Source of the DNA: Agromyces sp. 3263
Lineage (GTDB): Bacteria > Actinomycetota > Actinomycetes > Actinomycetales > Microbacteriaceae
Assembly: GCF_031456545.1 (NCBI RefSeq)
Contig: NZ_JAVDUV010000001.1
Span: forward strand, 124,001 to 188,000
Reading direction: 5' to 3'
DNA length: 64,000 nt
Shown here: positions 8,229-16,272 of the stretch, in pieces
Position numbering within the stretch: the first letter of the stretch is position 1
Layout of the letters: each line of letters starts with the position of its first letter
Notes under the pieces: generated by a model
What the model was told of the DNA's origin: nothing
The model's database searches: none
The model's input: only the letters and a program-made list of their open reading frames with translations
Made by a program: the position numbers and the translations under genes

Positions 8229-9089
8229 CTACCTCAGGCTCTTGGTGTGCCAGACGGTCTTGGTCTCGGTGAACGCGCTGATGCGGCCGAGCGCCGGAGC
8301 GGCCGCGTCAGGTCCGGACTCGGGGCGCAGCACGCGCTTCAGCGTGTCGGCCGCATCGATCTCGAGGGAGATCCAGTCGAGCGCACCCGCGCCCACGAGG
8401 TCGATCGCGTTGACATCGGCGTGGCTCGCGAGCCACGGCGCGATCTCGGCGGGCGAGCCCGTGAGCACGTTCACGACGCCCTTCGGCACGTCGCTGGTGG
8501 CGAGCACCTCGGCGAGGCTGATCGCCGAGAGGGGGAACCGCTCGCTCGCCACCACGACGACGGCGTTGCCGGCGACGAGTGCCGGGGCGACGGCCGACAC
8601 GAACCCGAGCAGCGAGCTGTCCTGCGGCGCGACGATCGCCACGACGCCCGTGGGCTCGGGCACCGAGATGTTGAAGTACGGCCCGGCGACCGGGTTGGCG
8701 TTGCCGGCGACCTGGGCGAACTTGTCGGCCCAGCCCGCGTACCAGACCCAGCGATCGATCGACTCGTCGACCTGCGCCTCGGCTGCCGCGCGCGACACGC
8801 CCTCGGCCTCCACGATCTCGGCGACGAACTGCGCGCGACGCCCCTCGAGAAGCTCCGCGATGCGATAGAGCACCTGGCCGCGGTTGTACGCGGTCGCGCC
8901 GCTCCACGAGGCCACTGCGCTGCGCGCGGCGACGATCGCGTCACGTGCGTCCTTGCGCGACGCCTTCGCGGCGTTGGCGAGGAAGGCACCGTCGGCACGA
9001 AGCACCTCGTAGGTGCGACCGGATTCGCTGCGGGGGAACGCGCCGCCGATGTAGAGCTTGTACGTCTTCGGCACGGCGAGGCGGGTCAT
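8229..9089 (-). CDS. half-size aldehyde dehydrogenase-fold protein without catalytic cysteine
   Basis: 286 aa. It aligns by eye with the first 270-280 residues of an aldehyde dehydrogenase: YKLYIGGAF near the N-terminus, YYAGWADK-like WYAGWADKF, EPTGVVAIVAPQDSSLLGF in place of the catalytic PWNFP loop, then ALVAGNAVVVV and PKGVVNVLTG. There is no cysteine anywhere and the catalytic half is missing, so it cannot be an active dehydrogenase. Its ATG overlaps the stop of the full-length enzyme by 4 nt (ATGA), implying coupled synthesis and probably a complex. ALDH16 proteins fuse a catalytic domain to a similar truncated pseudo-domain; this pair looks like a two-gene version. That relationship is inference. 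Confidence 0.85.
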   Translation of the reverse strand: MTRLAVPKTYKLYIGGAFPRSESGRTYEVLRADGAFLANAAKASRKDARDAIVAARSAVASWSGATAYNRGQVLYRIAELLEGRRAQFVAEIVEAEGVSRAAAEAQVDESIDRWVWYAGWADKFAQVAGNANPVAGPYFNISVPEPTGVVAIVAPQDSSLLGFVSAVAPALVAGNAVVVVASERFPLSAISLAEVLATSDVPKGVVNVLTGSPAEIAPWLASHADVNAIDLVGAGALDWISLEIDAADTLKRVLRPESGPDAAAPALGRISAFTETKTVWHTKSLR

Positions 9090-10666
9090 CGCTTCGATCC
9101 CTTCGTGGTGGTGTCGGCTGCTCGGCGCTGCGTGCTCCGGCGGGTGCGCTTGGGCGCGGCATCCGCGGTCTCGATGGGCTTCGTCGTGGCCGGAGCGGCG
9201 AGGCTCTGCCGGGTGGCGCCCTGGCCGATGGGCGTCGGCGACAGGTAGGCGGCGAGTCCGTGGCGACCGCCCTCGCGGCCGTAGCCCGACTCCTTGTATC
9301 CGCCGAACGGGCTCGCCGGATCGAAGCGGTTGAACGTGTTCGCCCAGATCACGCCGGCGCGCAGCTCGTCGGCGACGGCGAGGATGCGGCTGCCCTTGTC
9401 GCTCCAGATGCCCGCCGACAGGCCGTAGGGCGTGTTGTTCGCCTTCGCGATCGCCTCGGCCGGGGTGCGGAAGGTGAGCACCGAGAGCACCGGCCCGAAG
9501 ATCTCCTCGCGGGCGATGCGGCTCGACGTCTGCACGTTGGTGAAGATCGTCGGCGCGTACCAGAACCCGTTCTCGGGGATGACGCACGGGGCGCTCCAGC
9601 GCTCGGCGCCCTCGGCGACGCCGATGTCGGACAGCTCGCGGATGCGCTCGAGCTGCTCCTTCGAGTTGATCGCGCCGATGTCGGTGTTCTTGTCGAGCGG
9701 GTCGCCGAGGCGCAGCGTCGACAGGCGCAGCTTCAGGCGCTCGACGACCTCGTCGTGCACGTTCTCCTGCACCAGAAGCCGCGAGCCGGCGCAGCAGACG
9801 TGGCCCTGGTTGAAGAAGATGCCGTTGACGATGCCCTCGATGGCCTGGTCGATGGGCGCGTCGTCGAAGACGATGTTCGCCGCCTTGCCGCCGAGCTCGA
9901 GCGTGACCTTCTTGTCGGTGCCGGCGACCTGCTTGGCGATCGCACGACCCACCGCGGTGGAGCCGGTGAACGCGACCTTGTCGACGCCGTCGTGCGCGAC
10001 GAGCGCCGCGCCGGTGTCGCCCGCGCCGGTGATGATGTTCACGACGCCGGGAGGCAGGTCGGCCTGCTGGAGGATCTCGGCGAAGATGAGCGCCGACAGC
10101 GGCGTGGTCTCTGCGGGCTTCAGCACGACGGTGTTTCCGGCCGCGAGCGCCGGGGCGATCTTCCACGCGAGCATGAGCAGCGGGAAGTTCCACGGGATGA
10201 CCTGCGCGGCCACCCCGAGCGAGCCGGGGTTCGCGCCGAGGCCCGCGTGGTCGAGCTTGTCGGCCCAGCCGGCGTAGTAGAAGAACCACGCGGCGACGAG
10301 CGGGACGTCGACGTCGCGCGACTCCTTGATGGGCTTGCCGTTGTCGAGCGACTCGGCGACGGCGAGCTCGCGGGCGCGCTCCTGCACCAGCCGCGCGATG
10401 CGGAAGAGGTACTTGCCCCGGTCACGGCCGCTCATGCGCGACCACGTGCGGTCATAGGCCCGGCGAGCCGCGGCGACCGCGTCGTCGACGTCGGCCTGGT
10501 TGGCGCTCGAGATCTCGGCGATGCGCTCTTCGGTCGCCGGGGAGATGGTCTGGAAGGGCGTGCCGCGGCCGTCGACGAACTCGCCGTCGATGAAGAGGCC
10601 GTACTGGTCGCGGAGCGACAGGATCGCCCGCGACTCGGGTGCCGGTGCGTAGTCGAGGAAGCTCAT
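9086..10666 (-). CDS. aldehyde dehydrogenase, catalytic partner
   Basis: NAD(P)-dependent aldehyde dehydrogenase (526 aa). Motifs: VIPWNFP (Asn160), LKPAETTP (Lys in cofactor site), FTGSTAVG, LELGGK (Glu257), GHVCCAGSR (catalytic Cys291; the usual GQ is GH), EEIFGPVL, and PFGGYKESGYGREGG. The last 50 residues form a Lys/Arg/Thr-rich tail beyond the normal end of the family, perhaps a contact for the cysteine-less partner. It follows deoC by 16 nt. In this setting the likely substrate is acetaldehyde released by deoxyribose-phosphate aldolase, oxidised to acetate; that assignment rests on context. Confidence 0.93.
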   Translation of the reverse strand: MSFLDYAPAPESRAILSLRDQYGLFIDGEFVDGRGTPFQTISPATEERIAEISSANQADVDDAVAAARRAYDRTWSRMSGRDRGKYLFRIARLVQERARELAVAESLDNGKPIKESRDVDVPLVAAWFFYYAGWADKLDHAGLGANPGSLGVAAQVIPWNFPLLMLAWKIAPALAAGNTVVLKPAETTPLSALIFAEILQQADLPPGVVNIITGAGDTGAALVAHDGVDKVAFTGSTAVGRAIAKQVAGTDKKVTLELGGKAANIVFDDAPIDQAIEGIVNGIFFNQGHVCCAGSRLLVQENVHDEVVERLKLRLSTLRLGDPLDKNTDIGAINSKEQLERIRELSDIGVAEGAERWSAPCVIPENGFWYAPTIFTNVQTSSRIAREEIFGPVLSVLTFRTPAEAIAKANNTPYGLSAGIWSDKGSRILAVADELRAGVIWANTFNRFDPASPFGGYKESGYGREGGRHGLAAYLSPTPIGQGATRQSLAAPATTKPIETADAAPKRTRRSTQRRAADTTTKGSKR

Positions 10667-10682
10667 GTTCGTCGTTCTCGTC

Positions 10683-11690
10683 TCAGTCGATCGTCACGTA
10701 GTCGGGGCCGGAGTAGTGTCCGGTGGTCATCTTCTGGCGCTGCAGCAGCACGTCGTTGAGGAGGCTCGACGCGCCGAAGCGGAACAGGTGCGGCACGAGC
10801 CACTCCTCGCCGACGGTCTCGGCCACGGTCACGAGGTACTTGATCGCGTCCTTCGAGGTGCGGATGCCGCCCGCGGGCTTCACGCCGATGCGCTGGCCGG
10901 TGAGCAGGTGCCAGTCGCGCACGACCTCGAGCATGAGGAGCGTGACGGGCAGCGTCGCCGCGGGCTGGACCTTGCCCGTCGACGTCTTGATGAAGTCGCC
11001 GCCGGCGAGGATCGACAGCCACGAGGCGCGGCGCACGTTGTCGTAGGTGACGAGCTCGCCGGTCTCGAGGATGACCTTGAGGCTGGCGCTCGTGCCGTCG
11101 GCGCGGCGGCACGCCTCTTTCACCGCGGCGATCTGGTCGAAGACGAGGCCGTAGCGCCCGGCGAGGAACGCACCGCGGTCGATGACCATGTCGATCTCGT
11201 CGGCACCGGCGGTGACCGCCTCTGCGGTGTCGGCGAGCTTGATGTCGAGCGACGAGCGGCCGCTGGGGAACGCCGTCGCGACGGCCGCGACCGAGATGAG
11301 CCCGTCATCGGGGTCGCCGTGGGCGGCGCCGAGCGCGTCGACGGCGTAGGACACCATGTCGCCGTACACGCAGACCGCGGCGACCCGCGGGGTCGAGGCA
11401 TCCGACGGATCGGGGGTCATCGCCTTGGCGACGAGCGAGCGCACCTTGCCGGGCGTGTCGGCACCCTCGAGGGTCGTCAGGTCGATGAGCGAGATGATCG
11501 TGTCGAGTGCCCGCTGCTTCGAGGTGGTCTTGATCGAACGGGTGCCGAGGCCGGCGGCGCGCTGCTCGAGGCCGACCGCGTCGACCCCGGGGATGCCGTG
11601 AAGGTAGCGGCCGAGCGTGGCGTCGTCGGGTTCACCGCCGAGCACGGCGAGCGCCCGCTCCCGGGCGGTGACGAGTGAGGTGCCTGACAT
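10683..11690 (-). CDS. deoC: deoxyribose-phosphate aldolase
   Basis: Class I aldolase cleaving 2-deoxyribose-5-phosphate to glyceraldehyde-3-phosphate and acetaldehyde. Visible: EIDMVID, LKVILETG (about 204-211), the Schiff-base lysine in DFIKTSTGK (K235), and VKPAGGIRT (K271). At 335 aa it is longer than the 220-260 aa short form and matches the longer actinobacterial type. Start ATG at 11690. It lies 62 bp downstream of the SorC-family regulator and directly upstream of the two aldehyde dehydrogenase genes, forming a deoxynucleoside or deoxyribose catabolic operon. No phosphopentomutase or nucleoside phosphorylase gene is in view. Confidence 0.95.
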   Translation of the reverse strand: MSGTSLVTARERALAVLGGEPDDATLGRYLHGIPGVDAVGLEQRAAGLGTRSIKTTSKQRALDTIISLIDLTTLEGADTPGKVRSLVAKAMTPDPSDASTPRVAAVCVYGDMVSYAVDALGAAHGDPDDGLISVAAVATAFPSGRSSLDIKLADTAEAVTAGADEIDMVIDRGAFLAGRYGLVFDQIAAVKEACRRADGTSASLKVILETGELVTYDNVRRASWLSILAGGDFIKTSTGKVQPAATLPVTLLMLEVVRDWHLLTGQRIGVKPAGGIRTSKDAIKYLVTVAETVGEEWLVPHLFRFGASSLLNDVLLQRQKMTTGHYSGPDYVTID

Positions 11691-11752
11691 GGTGATGACC
11701 TGGCTTTCGTGTGTGGTGCGGTGTCGGTCTGGTGGTGCCCCGCGCGGGCGCC

Positions 11753-12697
11753 TCAGCCGTCGAGGAGGTGGAGGGCGGTGGCCTCGTCGGTGACGAGCAC
11801 CGAGCAGAGGCCGCTGCGCACGACGGCATCGGCGACCGGGTGCTTGGCGCTGCCTGCGATCACGGCGATGGCGAGCGGGGACGCCCGAAGTTCGTCGAGC
11901 GTGAGCCCGACGGTCCGCGCATCGAGGGCGGGGTCGACGATGTTGCCGTCGGAGTCGATGTAGCGCCCGACGACGTCGCCCACGGCACCCTTCTGCACGA
12001 GCACGTCGACGTCGGCCACCGAGAGATAGCCGCTCTCGACGTGCACGGAGTTGTGGTCGGCCGCACCCGCGCTGAAGACGTAGGCGTCGGCCGAGCGGGC
12101 GAGCTCGATGACGCCCGCGACGACGCGGTCGGACTCGATCGCCTCTTTCGTGGCGAGGCGCTCGAGGATCGCGGGGCTCGGCAGCAGGGTCGCGCTGCCG
12201 CCGCCCTTCTGGGCGATCCCGACCGCCGTGGCCGCTGCGGTGCCCGGCCGGCGGTTGAGGCTCACTCCCCCGTTGATCTGCACGACGTTGACGCCGGTGG
12301 CCCACCCGTTGCGCAGGTGCTGCGAGAGCTCGAACAGGGTGCGTCCCCAGCTCACGCCGAGGGTGCGCGGCACAGGCCGGAGGGCGGTGAGGTAGTCGGC
12401 GGCCGCCTGGGCGGTGCGCTCCTGCAGTTCTTCGGGCGACTGCACGCCCGCCGTCGAGACCACGATGGCGTCGGTGAGCCCGCGTTCGTCGCGCAGGCGG
12501 CGCTCGATCGGAAGCCGGCGTGCGCGGGGATGCAGGATCTCGATGCGGATGAACCCGCGCTGCTTGGCCTGGGCGAGGAGTCGGCCGACCTTCCAGCGCG
12601 TGAGCCGGAGCGCCTGCCCGATCTCGTCCTGGGTCTTGTTCTCCTCGTAGTAGAGCTCGGCCGCCCGGATGGAGAGCAGTTCGTCGATCTCGTCCAC
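11753..12697 (-). CDS. SorC/DeoR-type sugar-binding transcriptional regulator
   Basis: 314 aa. An N-terminal helix-turn-helix (about residues 15-50, with TQDEIGQALRLTRWKVGRLL) is followed by a sugar-phosphate-binding domain of the SorC family (GVSWGRT, ADAYVFSAGA, GLTLDELRASPLAIAVIAG). It should sense a phosphorylated sugar, most plausibly deoxyribose-5-phosphate or a related compound, and control the deoC unit downstream. GTG start with GGAAGG about 5 nt upstream. A TACGCT -10 lies at 12719-12724 and an 18-bp perfect palindrome at 12762-12779, placed to act on this promoter. Confidence 0.93.
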   Translation of the reverse strand: MDEIDELLSIRAAELYYEENKTQDEIGQALRLTRWKVGRLLAQAKQRGFIRIEILHPRARRLPIERRLRDERGLTDAIVVSTAGVQSPEELQERTAQAAADYLTALRPVPRTLGVSWGRTLFELSQHLRNGWATGVNVVQINGGVSLNRRPGTAAATAVGIAQKGGGSATLLPSPAILERLATKEAIESDRVVAGVIELARSADAYVFSAGAADHNSVHVESGYLSVADVDVLVQKGAVGDVVGRYIDSDGNIVDPALDARTVGLTLDELRASPLAIAVIAGSAKHPVADAVVRSGLCSVLVTDEATALHLLDG

Positions 12698-12718
12698 AGT
12701 GTCCTTCCGCTCGCTTCC

Positions 12719-12724
12719 AGCGTA
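12719..12724 (-). promoter_or_regulatory. -10 element of the SorC-deoC operon
   Basis: TACGCT on the minus strand; predicted start near 12712 and a leader of about 15 nt containing GGAAGG. Confidence 0.5.
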
Positions 12725-12761
12725 GGCAGGTGCGTGCGCATCGGCAACACTCGCGGGTGAT

Positions 12762-12779
12762 CCTGCTCATATGAGCAGG
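12762..12779. promoter_or_regulatory. probable SorC-family operator (18-bp perfect palindrome)
   Basis: CCTGCTCATATGAGCAGG is a perfect dyad with the TGnnCA-TGnnCA look of SorC/DeoR-type sites. It is centred about 58 bp upstream of the predicted transcript start of the regulator's own operon, just upstream of the -35 region, so it may act in activation or in looping rather than simple blockage. Confidence 0.7.
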
Positions 12780-12792
12780 GTGAACGGATGCC

Positions 12793-12809
12793 GCGCGCCG
12801 GCGGCGCGC
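12793..12809 (-). terminator. possible hairpin terminator after the MFS gene
   Basis: GCGCGCC-GGC-GGCGCGC forms a 7-bp GC stem between the MFS stop and the SorC promoter. There is no U-tract, so it could also be incidental. Confidence 0.25.
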
Positions 12810-12886
12810 CCCCATTTAGGTCGGCGAGGCTGCGCCGCGGCACTCCGGGGGCGACTCGCGCTCGCGCACGACGTCGCCGGGACGGC

Positions 12887-14104
12887 TCAGGCCGCGCGCT
12901 CGTCCTCGAAGTATCCGGGGCGCGCCGCCATCGCGCCGGAGATCACCGCGGGCACGGTCGACGCGACGAGCAGCAGGACCAGCGGCCAGGTCCAGCCGCC
13001 GGTCGCCTGGCGGAGGAGGCCCACGGCGAGCGGGCCGACGGCGACCATGAGGTATCCCGCCGACTGGACGAACCCCGACAGGGCCACCGCGCCCTCGTGC
13101 GTGCGGCTGCGCAGGTTGATGAGCACGAGCGAGAGCGGGAAGAACAACGGGCCCGCGCCGGCGAGTGCGACCCACAACCACGTGGCCGTGCCGGGCACGA
13201 GCAGGAGCCCGAGGTAGCCGGCCGCGAAGGACCCGATGCCGATGGCCACGAGGAGGCGTACCCGGCCGTACCGCGCGGCGATGATCGGCACGACCAGTCC
13301 GGCGGGCAGGCCCATGGCCGCGTACAGCGACAGCAGCGCCCCCGCCTCGGCCGGCGGCGTGCCCGCGATGTCGTGGAGCATCGACGGCAGCCACGCGAAC
13401 AGCGCGTAGGCGTTGAAGCCCGCGACCGTGAACAGCACCGCGAGCGACCACGCGAGCGGCGAGCGCAGCGCGTAGCGCAGCAGCCCGGGCTGCGGTTCCT
13501 CGGGGCGCGCCGGCTGGCGACGGCCGTCGGGATGCAGCAGCAGCACGATCCAGGGGATGAGCGCGACCGCGGCCACGAGCCCCCACTCCCCCAGCGAGAC
13601 ACGCCAGCCGGCGGCATCCGCCACCGGGACGGCGACGAGCGGCGGCACGAAGGTGCTCACCGACAGCGCGGTCACGTACAGCGAGGTCATGAGACCCACG
13701 CGATCGGGGAAGTAGCGCTTCACGAGCGGCGGCAGCAGGACGTTGCCCACCCCGATCGCCGCGAAGGTGAGGGTGGATGCGGCGATCAGCCACAGGGCGT
13801 CGCCTGCGAGCCCGCGACCGATGAGGCCGAGCGACAGGGCGACGAGCGCGACGACGAGGGTGGGCTCGAGGTCGAACCGCTTCGTGATGAGCGGGGTGAT
13901 GATGCCGAACACGGCGTAGCAGAGCGGGGGCAGCATGCCGAGCAGTCCGACCGCGGCCGGGCTGAGCTGGATGTCGCGCTCGAGCTGGTGGAGGATCGGC
14001 GAGAGCGAGGCGACGGCCGTGCGCAGGTTGAAGGCGACGAGCACGATGCCGAGCAGCGCGAGCGTTCGGCCGGCCCAGAGCGGTCTCGGCTGGGTCGGCT
14101 TCAC
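12887..14104 (-). CDS. MFS transporter, CynX/NimT type
   Basis: Major facilitator permease (405 aa) with about twelve hydrophobic segments. FNLRTAVASLSPIL near the first helix, GVGNVLLPPLVKRYFP, and LRSRTHEGAVALSGFVQSAGY are typical of the CynX/NimT branch (cyanate, 2-nitroimidazole and related small solutes). The substrate cannot be deduced here. GTG start at 14104; a TAGACT lies 7 nt upstream and overlaps the -10 of the divergent gene at 14128. The C-terminus is short, charged and cytoplasmic (FEDERAA). Confidence 0.92.
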   Translation of the reverse strand: MKPTQPRPLWAGRTLALLGIVLVAFNLRTAVASLSPILHQLERDIQLSPAAVGLLGMLPPLCYAVFGIITPLITKRFDLEPTLVVALVALSLGLIGRGLAGDALWLIAASTLTFAAIGVGNVLLPPLVKRYFPDRVGLMTSLYVTALSVSTFVPPLVAVPVADAAGWRVSLGEWGLVAAVALIPWIVLLLHPDGRRQPARPEEPQPGLLRYALRSPLAWSLAVLFTVAGFNAYALFAWLPSMLHDIAGTPPAEAGALLSLYAAMGLPAGLVVPIIAARYGRVRLLVAIGIGSFAAGYLGLLLVPGTATWLWVALAGAGPLFFPLSLVLINLRSRTHEGAVALSGFVQSAGYLMVAVGPLAVGLLRQATGGWTWPLVLLLVASTVPAVISGAMAARPGYFEDERAA

Positions 14105-14111
14105 CCGTCCG

Positions 14112-14121
14112 AGTCTAGGCT
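14112..14121. promoter_or_regulatory. overlapping divergent -10 elements
   Basis: AGTCTAGGCT serves both ways: TAGACT (14117 to 14112) on the minus strand, 7 nt before the MFS GTG, and TAGGCT (14116-14121) on the plus strand, 6 nt before the GTG at 14128. The two promoters share two bases, so they should compete for polymerase. Confidence 0.6.
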
Positions 14122-14127
14122 GGTGAC

Positions 14128-14796
14128 GTGGCCGACTTCGCCCGCTACCTCCCGCTCAGCCAGCGCTCCGGCTTCGACGAGCGCGGCGTCACGAGCGACC
14201 GCCGGGAGCCCACTGCGATCGTCCTGCGCGCGATCGCCGCGGCCGTTCGGGCTGGCGGCGATGCGGGCTGGTCGGCGAGCACCGGGGAGCTCCCGCCCGC
14301 CGTGCCGGCCGCGATCGCGCAGCTCATGGCCGGATTCGACCGTGCGCCGGCGCGCCGCGCCTTCGAGACCGCCCAGCACGCGCTCGGGATGAGCCCGCGC
14401 GAGGGCGATGTCGACCTCCCCGTCGAGGGCCCGAAGGACGCCGCGGCCGCCCTCGACGCCCGAGCGGTCGCGATCACCGAGCGTCCGCAGCCGACCCGGC
14501 TCGTCGAGCTCGACGACGCCGTGGTCGCCGCCGTGCGTGTCGGTGACGCCCTCGGAACCCCGATCGCGGTGCCGCCGCTCGCCTCGGGCGCGGTCGCGCT
14601 GCGCCGGGCTGCCGCGGCGCCCACGCCGATCCGCGCGGTGATCTCGGGGCACAGCCTGCACGCGACGGATGCCGGATGGACCATCGGCCACGGCCCCGCC
14701 CTCGTCGGCACGGCGCACGAGCTCATCCGCTTCCTGGCGGGCATCGGCGATCACGCCCCCCGCTCAGCACGACCTGGCGAATTGGGCGACGCCTGA
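14128..14796 (+). CDS. unknown protein with a weak maleylpyruvate-isomerase-like C-terminus
   Basis: Not firmly recognised (222 aa). The C-terminal third (IRAVISGHSLHATDAGW, then GHGPALVGTAHELIRFLAG) recalls the C-terminal domain of mycothiol-dependent maleylpyruvate isomerase-like proteins, while the N-terminal part is Ala-rich and lacks a clear DinB-type metal site. No signal peptide, membrane helix or Cys. The GTG start is fixed by TAGGCT 6 nt upstream (leaderless). It is divergent from the MFS gene through an overlapping promoter, so the two may be linked in function. A minus-strand ORF across the same region (14145-14744) was judged a shadow. Confidence 0.7.
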   Translation: MADFARYLPLSQRSGFDERGVTSDRREPTAIVLRAIAAAVRAGGDAGWSASTGELPPAVPAAIAQLMAGFDRAPARRAFETAQHALGMSPREGDVDLPVEGPKDAAAALDARAVAITERPQPTRLVELDDAVVAAVRVGDALGTPIAVPPLASGAVALRRAAAAPTPIRAVISGHSLHATDAGWTIGHGPALVGTAHELIRFLAGIGDHAPRSARPGELGDA

Positions 14797-14830
14797 TCGA
14801 TCGCCGTCGAAGCGGTCGGCGGAGTCCCCG

Positions 14831-15763
14831 CTAGTCGGCGAGCAGGTCGCGCGCCCGGTCGACATCGCCTCGCATCGTCTCGATGAGGTCGGGGATGTTC
14901 GTGAACGCGACCATGCCGCGCAGGCGCTCGACGAACTCGACGTCGACGACATGGTCGTAGAGGTCGAGCTCGCGGTCGAGCACGTACGCCTCGACCTGCT
15001 TCTTCGCGACGCCCTCGAAGGTCGGATTGTCGCCGACCGAGATCGCGGCCGGGTAGCGGGTGCCCGCGTCGGTGAGCCACCCCGCGTACACGCCGTCGGC
15101 GGGGATCAGGCCCTCCGACTCGGGCGACAGGTTCGCCGTGGGGTACCCGAGCTCGCGACCCCGCTTCGCCCCGTGCACGACGATGCCCGACACCGCCGGC
15201 GTGTGGCCGAGTAGCCGGGTGGCGTGGCGCACGTCGCCCTCCGCGAGCAGCTCGCGGATCCAGGTCGACGAGACGCGACGCTCGCCCTCGGGGCGCACGT
15301 CGTCGACGACCTCCACCGTGAAGCCGAACTTCGCGCCGAGGTCCTGCAGCAGGGCGACGTCACCGGCGCCACGGGCGCCATACCGGAAGTCGCTGCCGAC
15401 CAGCACGGCCTTCGCCTGCAGGGTGTCGACGAGCACCCGCTCGACGAACTCCGTGGCCGGCACCGAGGCCAACGCGCGGTCGAACGGCAGCAGTACCGTC
15501 GCATCCACGCCCGTCGTTGCGAGCAGCTCGAGCTTCTGCCGCACGCTCACCAGCGAGTCGGGGCACTTGTCGGGCGCGAGGAGCGCCAGCGGGTTGCGGT
15601 CGAACGTGACGACGACGGCACGCAGGTCGCCATCCGCGGCGATCGCGCGGATCCGGTCGATCACCGCCCGGTGACCGCGGTGCACGCCGTCGAACTTGCC
15701 GATGGTGACGGCGCTCGGGCCGAAGCCGGCGGGCACCGCATCGAGGCCCTTGTACGTCTTCAC
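14831..15763 (-). CDS. ribF: bifunctional riboflavin kinase / FAD synthetase
   Basis: Makes FMN from riboflavin and then FAD. The N-terminal nucleotidyltransferase carries GKFDGVHRGH (about 21-30) and STWIRELLAEGDV; the C-terminal kinase carries GRELGYPTANL, YAGW and the VDVEFVERLRG block. The 310 aa length is normal. The GTG start overlaps the stop of the upstream membrane protein (GTGA, 15760-15763), so translation is coupled. Last gene of a truB-membrane-membrane-ribF operon; the truB-ribF linkage is common in bacteria. Confidence 0.95.
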   Translation of the reverse strand: MKTYKGLDAVPAGFGPSAVTIGKFDGVHRGHRAVIDRIRAIAADGDLRAVVVTFDRNPLALLAPDKCPDSLVSVRQKLELLATTGVDATVLLPFDRALASVPATEFVERVLVDTLQAKAVLVGSDFRYGARGAGDVALLQDLGAKFGFTVEVVDDVRPEGERRVSSTWIRELLAEGDVRHATRLLGHTPAVSGIVVHGAKRGRELGYPTANLSPESEGLIPADGVYAGWLTDAGTRYPAAISVGDNPTFEGVAKKQVEAYVLDRELDLYDHVVDVEFVERLRGMVAFTNIPDLIETMRGDVDRARDLLAD

Positions 15764-16248
15764 GCGGCATCCGCCCCGCTCGTGGGATCGACCGGCGCCG
15801 TCTCGGGCATCGCCGCCTGCTGCGACATCGGCCGATGCGTCGCGAGCCACCACATGCCGAGCAGGGGAAGCACGAGCGGAATGAAGAGGTAACCACGGCC
15901 GAACCACGACCACACCGTGTCGTGGGGGAAGAGCTCGGGGAACGCGATGCTGACCGCGCCGATCACGACGACGCCGGTGAACTCGAACGCGATCGTCACC
16001 CACGCCACCCGGTACCAGCCGCGACCCGACCGCACGAGGGCGATGGTCGCGACCACGTACACGACGGCTGCGAGCGCCGAGAGCGAGTAGGCCAACGGCG
16101 CCTCGTCGAACTTCGTGGCGATCTGCACGAACGAGCGGCCGATCGCGGCGAGGGCGAGCACGGCGTAGACCGCCACGAGCACGCGCCCGATCCCGCTCAT
16201 CCGCCGCCCGCCATTCGTCTGGGGCCGGGCACTCCGCACGTCAGTCAT
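15760..16248 (-). CDS. small integral membrane protein (four predicted helices)
   Basis: Unknown function. Hydrophobic segments at roughly IGRVLVAVYAVLALAAIG, YSLSALAAVVYVVATIALV, VAWVTIAFEFTGVVVIGAVSI and GYLFIPLVLPLLGMWWLA, with a WSWFGRGY loop; the layout is that of a conserved actinobacterial family. The frame is open to an ATG at 16266 (168 aa); the ATG at 16248 (MTDVRS, 162 aa) is equally possible and chosen here. It is sandwiched between another membrane protein and ribF and overlaps ribF by 4 nt, hinting at a role tied to flavins or to the same growth signal. Confidence 0.82.
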   Translation of the reverse strand: MTDVRSARPQTNGGRRMSGIGRVLVAVYAVLALAAIGRSFVQIATKFDEAPLAYSLSALAAVVYVVATIALVRSGRGWYRVAWVTIAFEFTGVVVIGAVSIAFPELFPHDTVWSWFGRGYLFIPLVLPLLGMWWLATHRPMSQQAAMPETAPVDPTSGADAA

Positions 16249-16272
16249 GTCGTTCGATTCTCTCATCCGCGG

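Noticed and set aside
8229..10289. single 686-aa minus-strand frame joining two aldehyde dehydrogenase regions
   Set aside because: Upstream of 9089 it is out of frame with the real enzyme; only the last 286 codons are a gene, coupled by ATGA to the catalytic gene.
14145..14744. minus-strand ORF opposite the 14128 gene
   Set aside because: No start signal or family resemblance; the plus strand has a leaderless promoter and a partial domain match.
15764..15780. FMN riboswitch upstream of ribF
   Set aside because: There is no leader at all; ribF overlaps the preceding gene.
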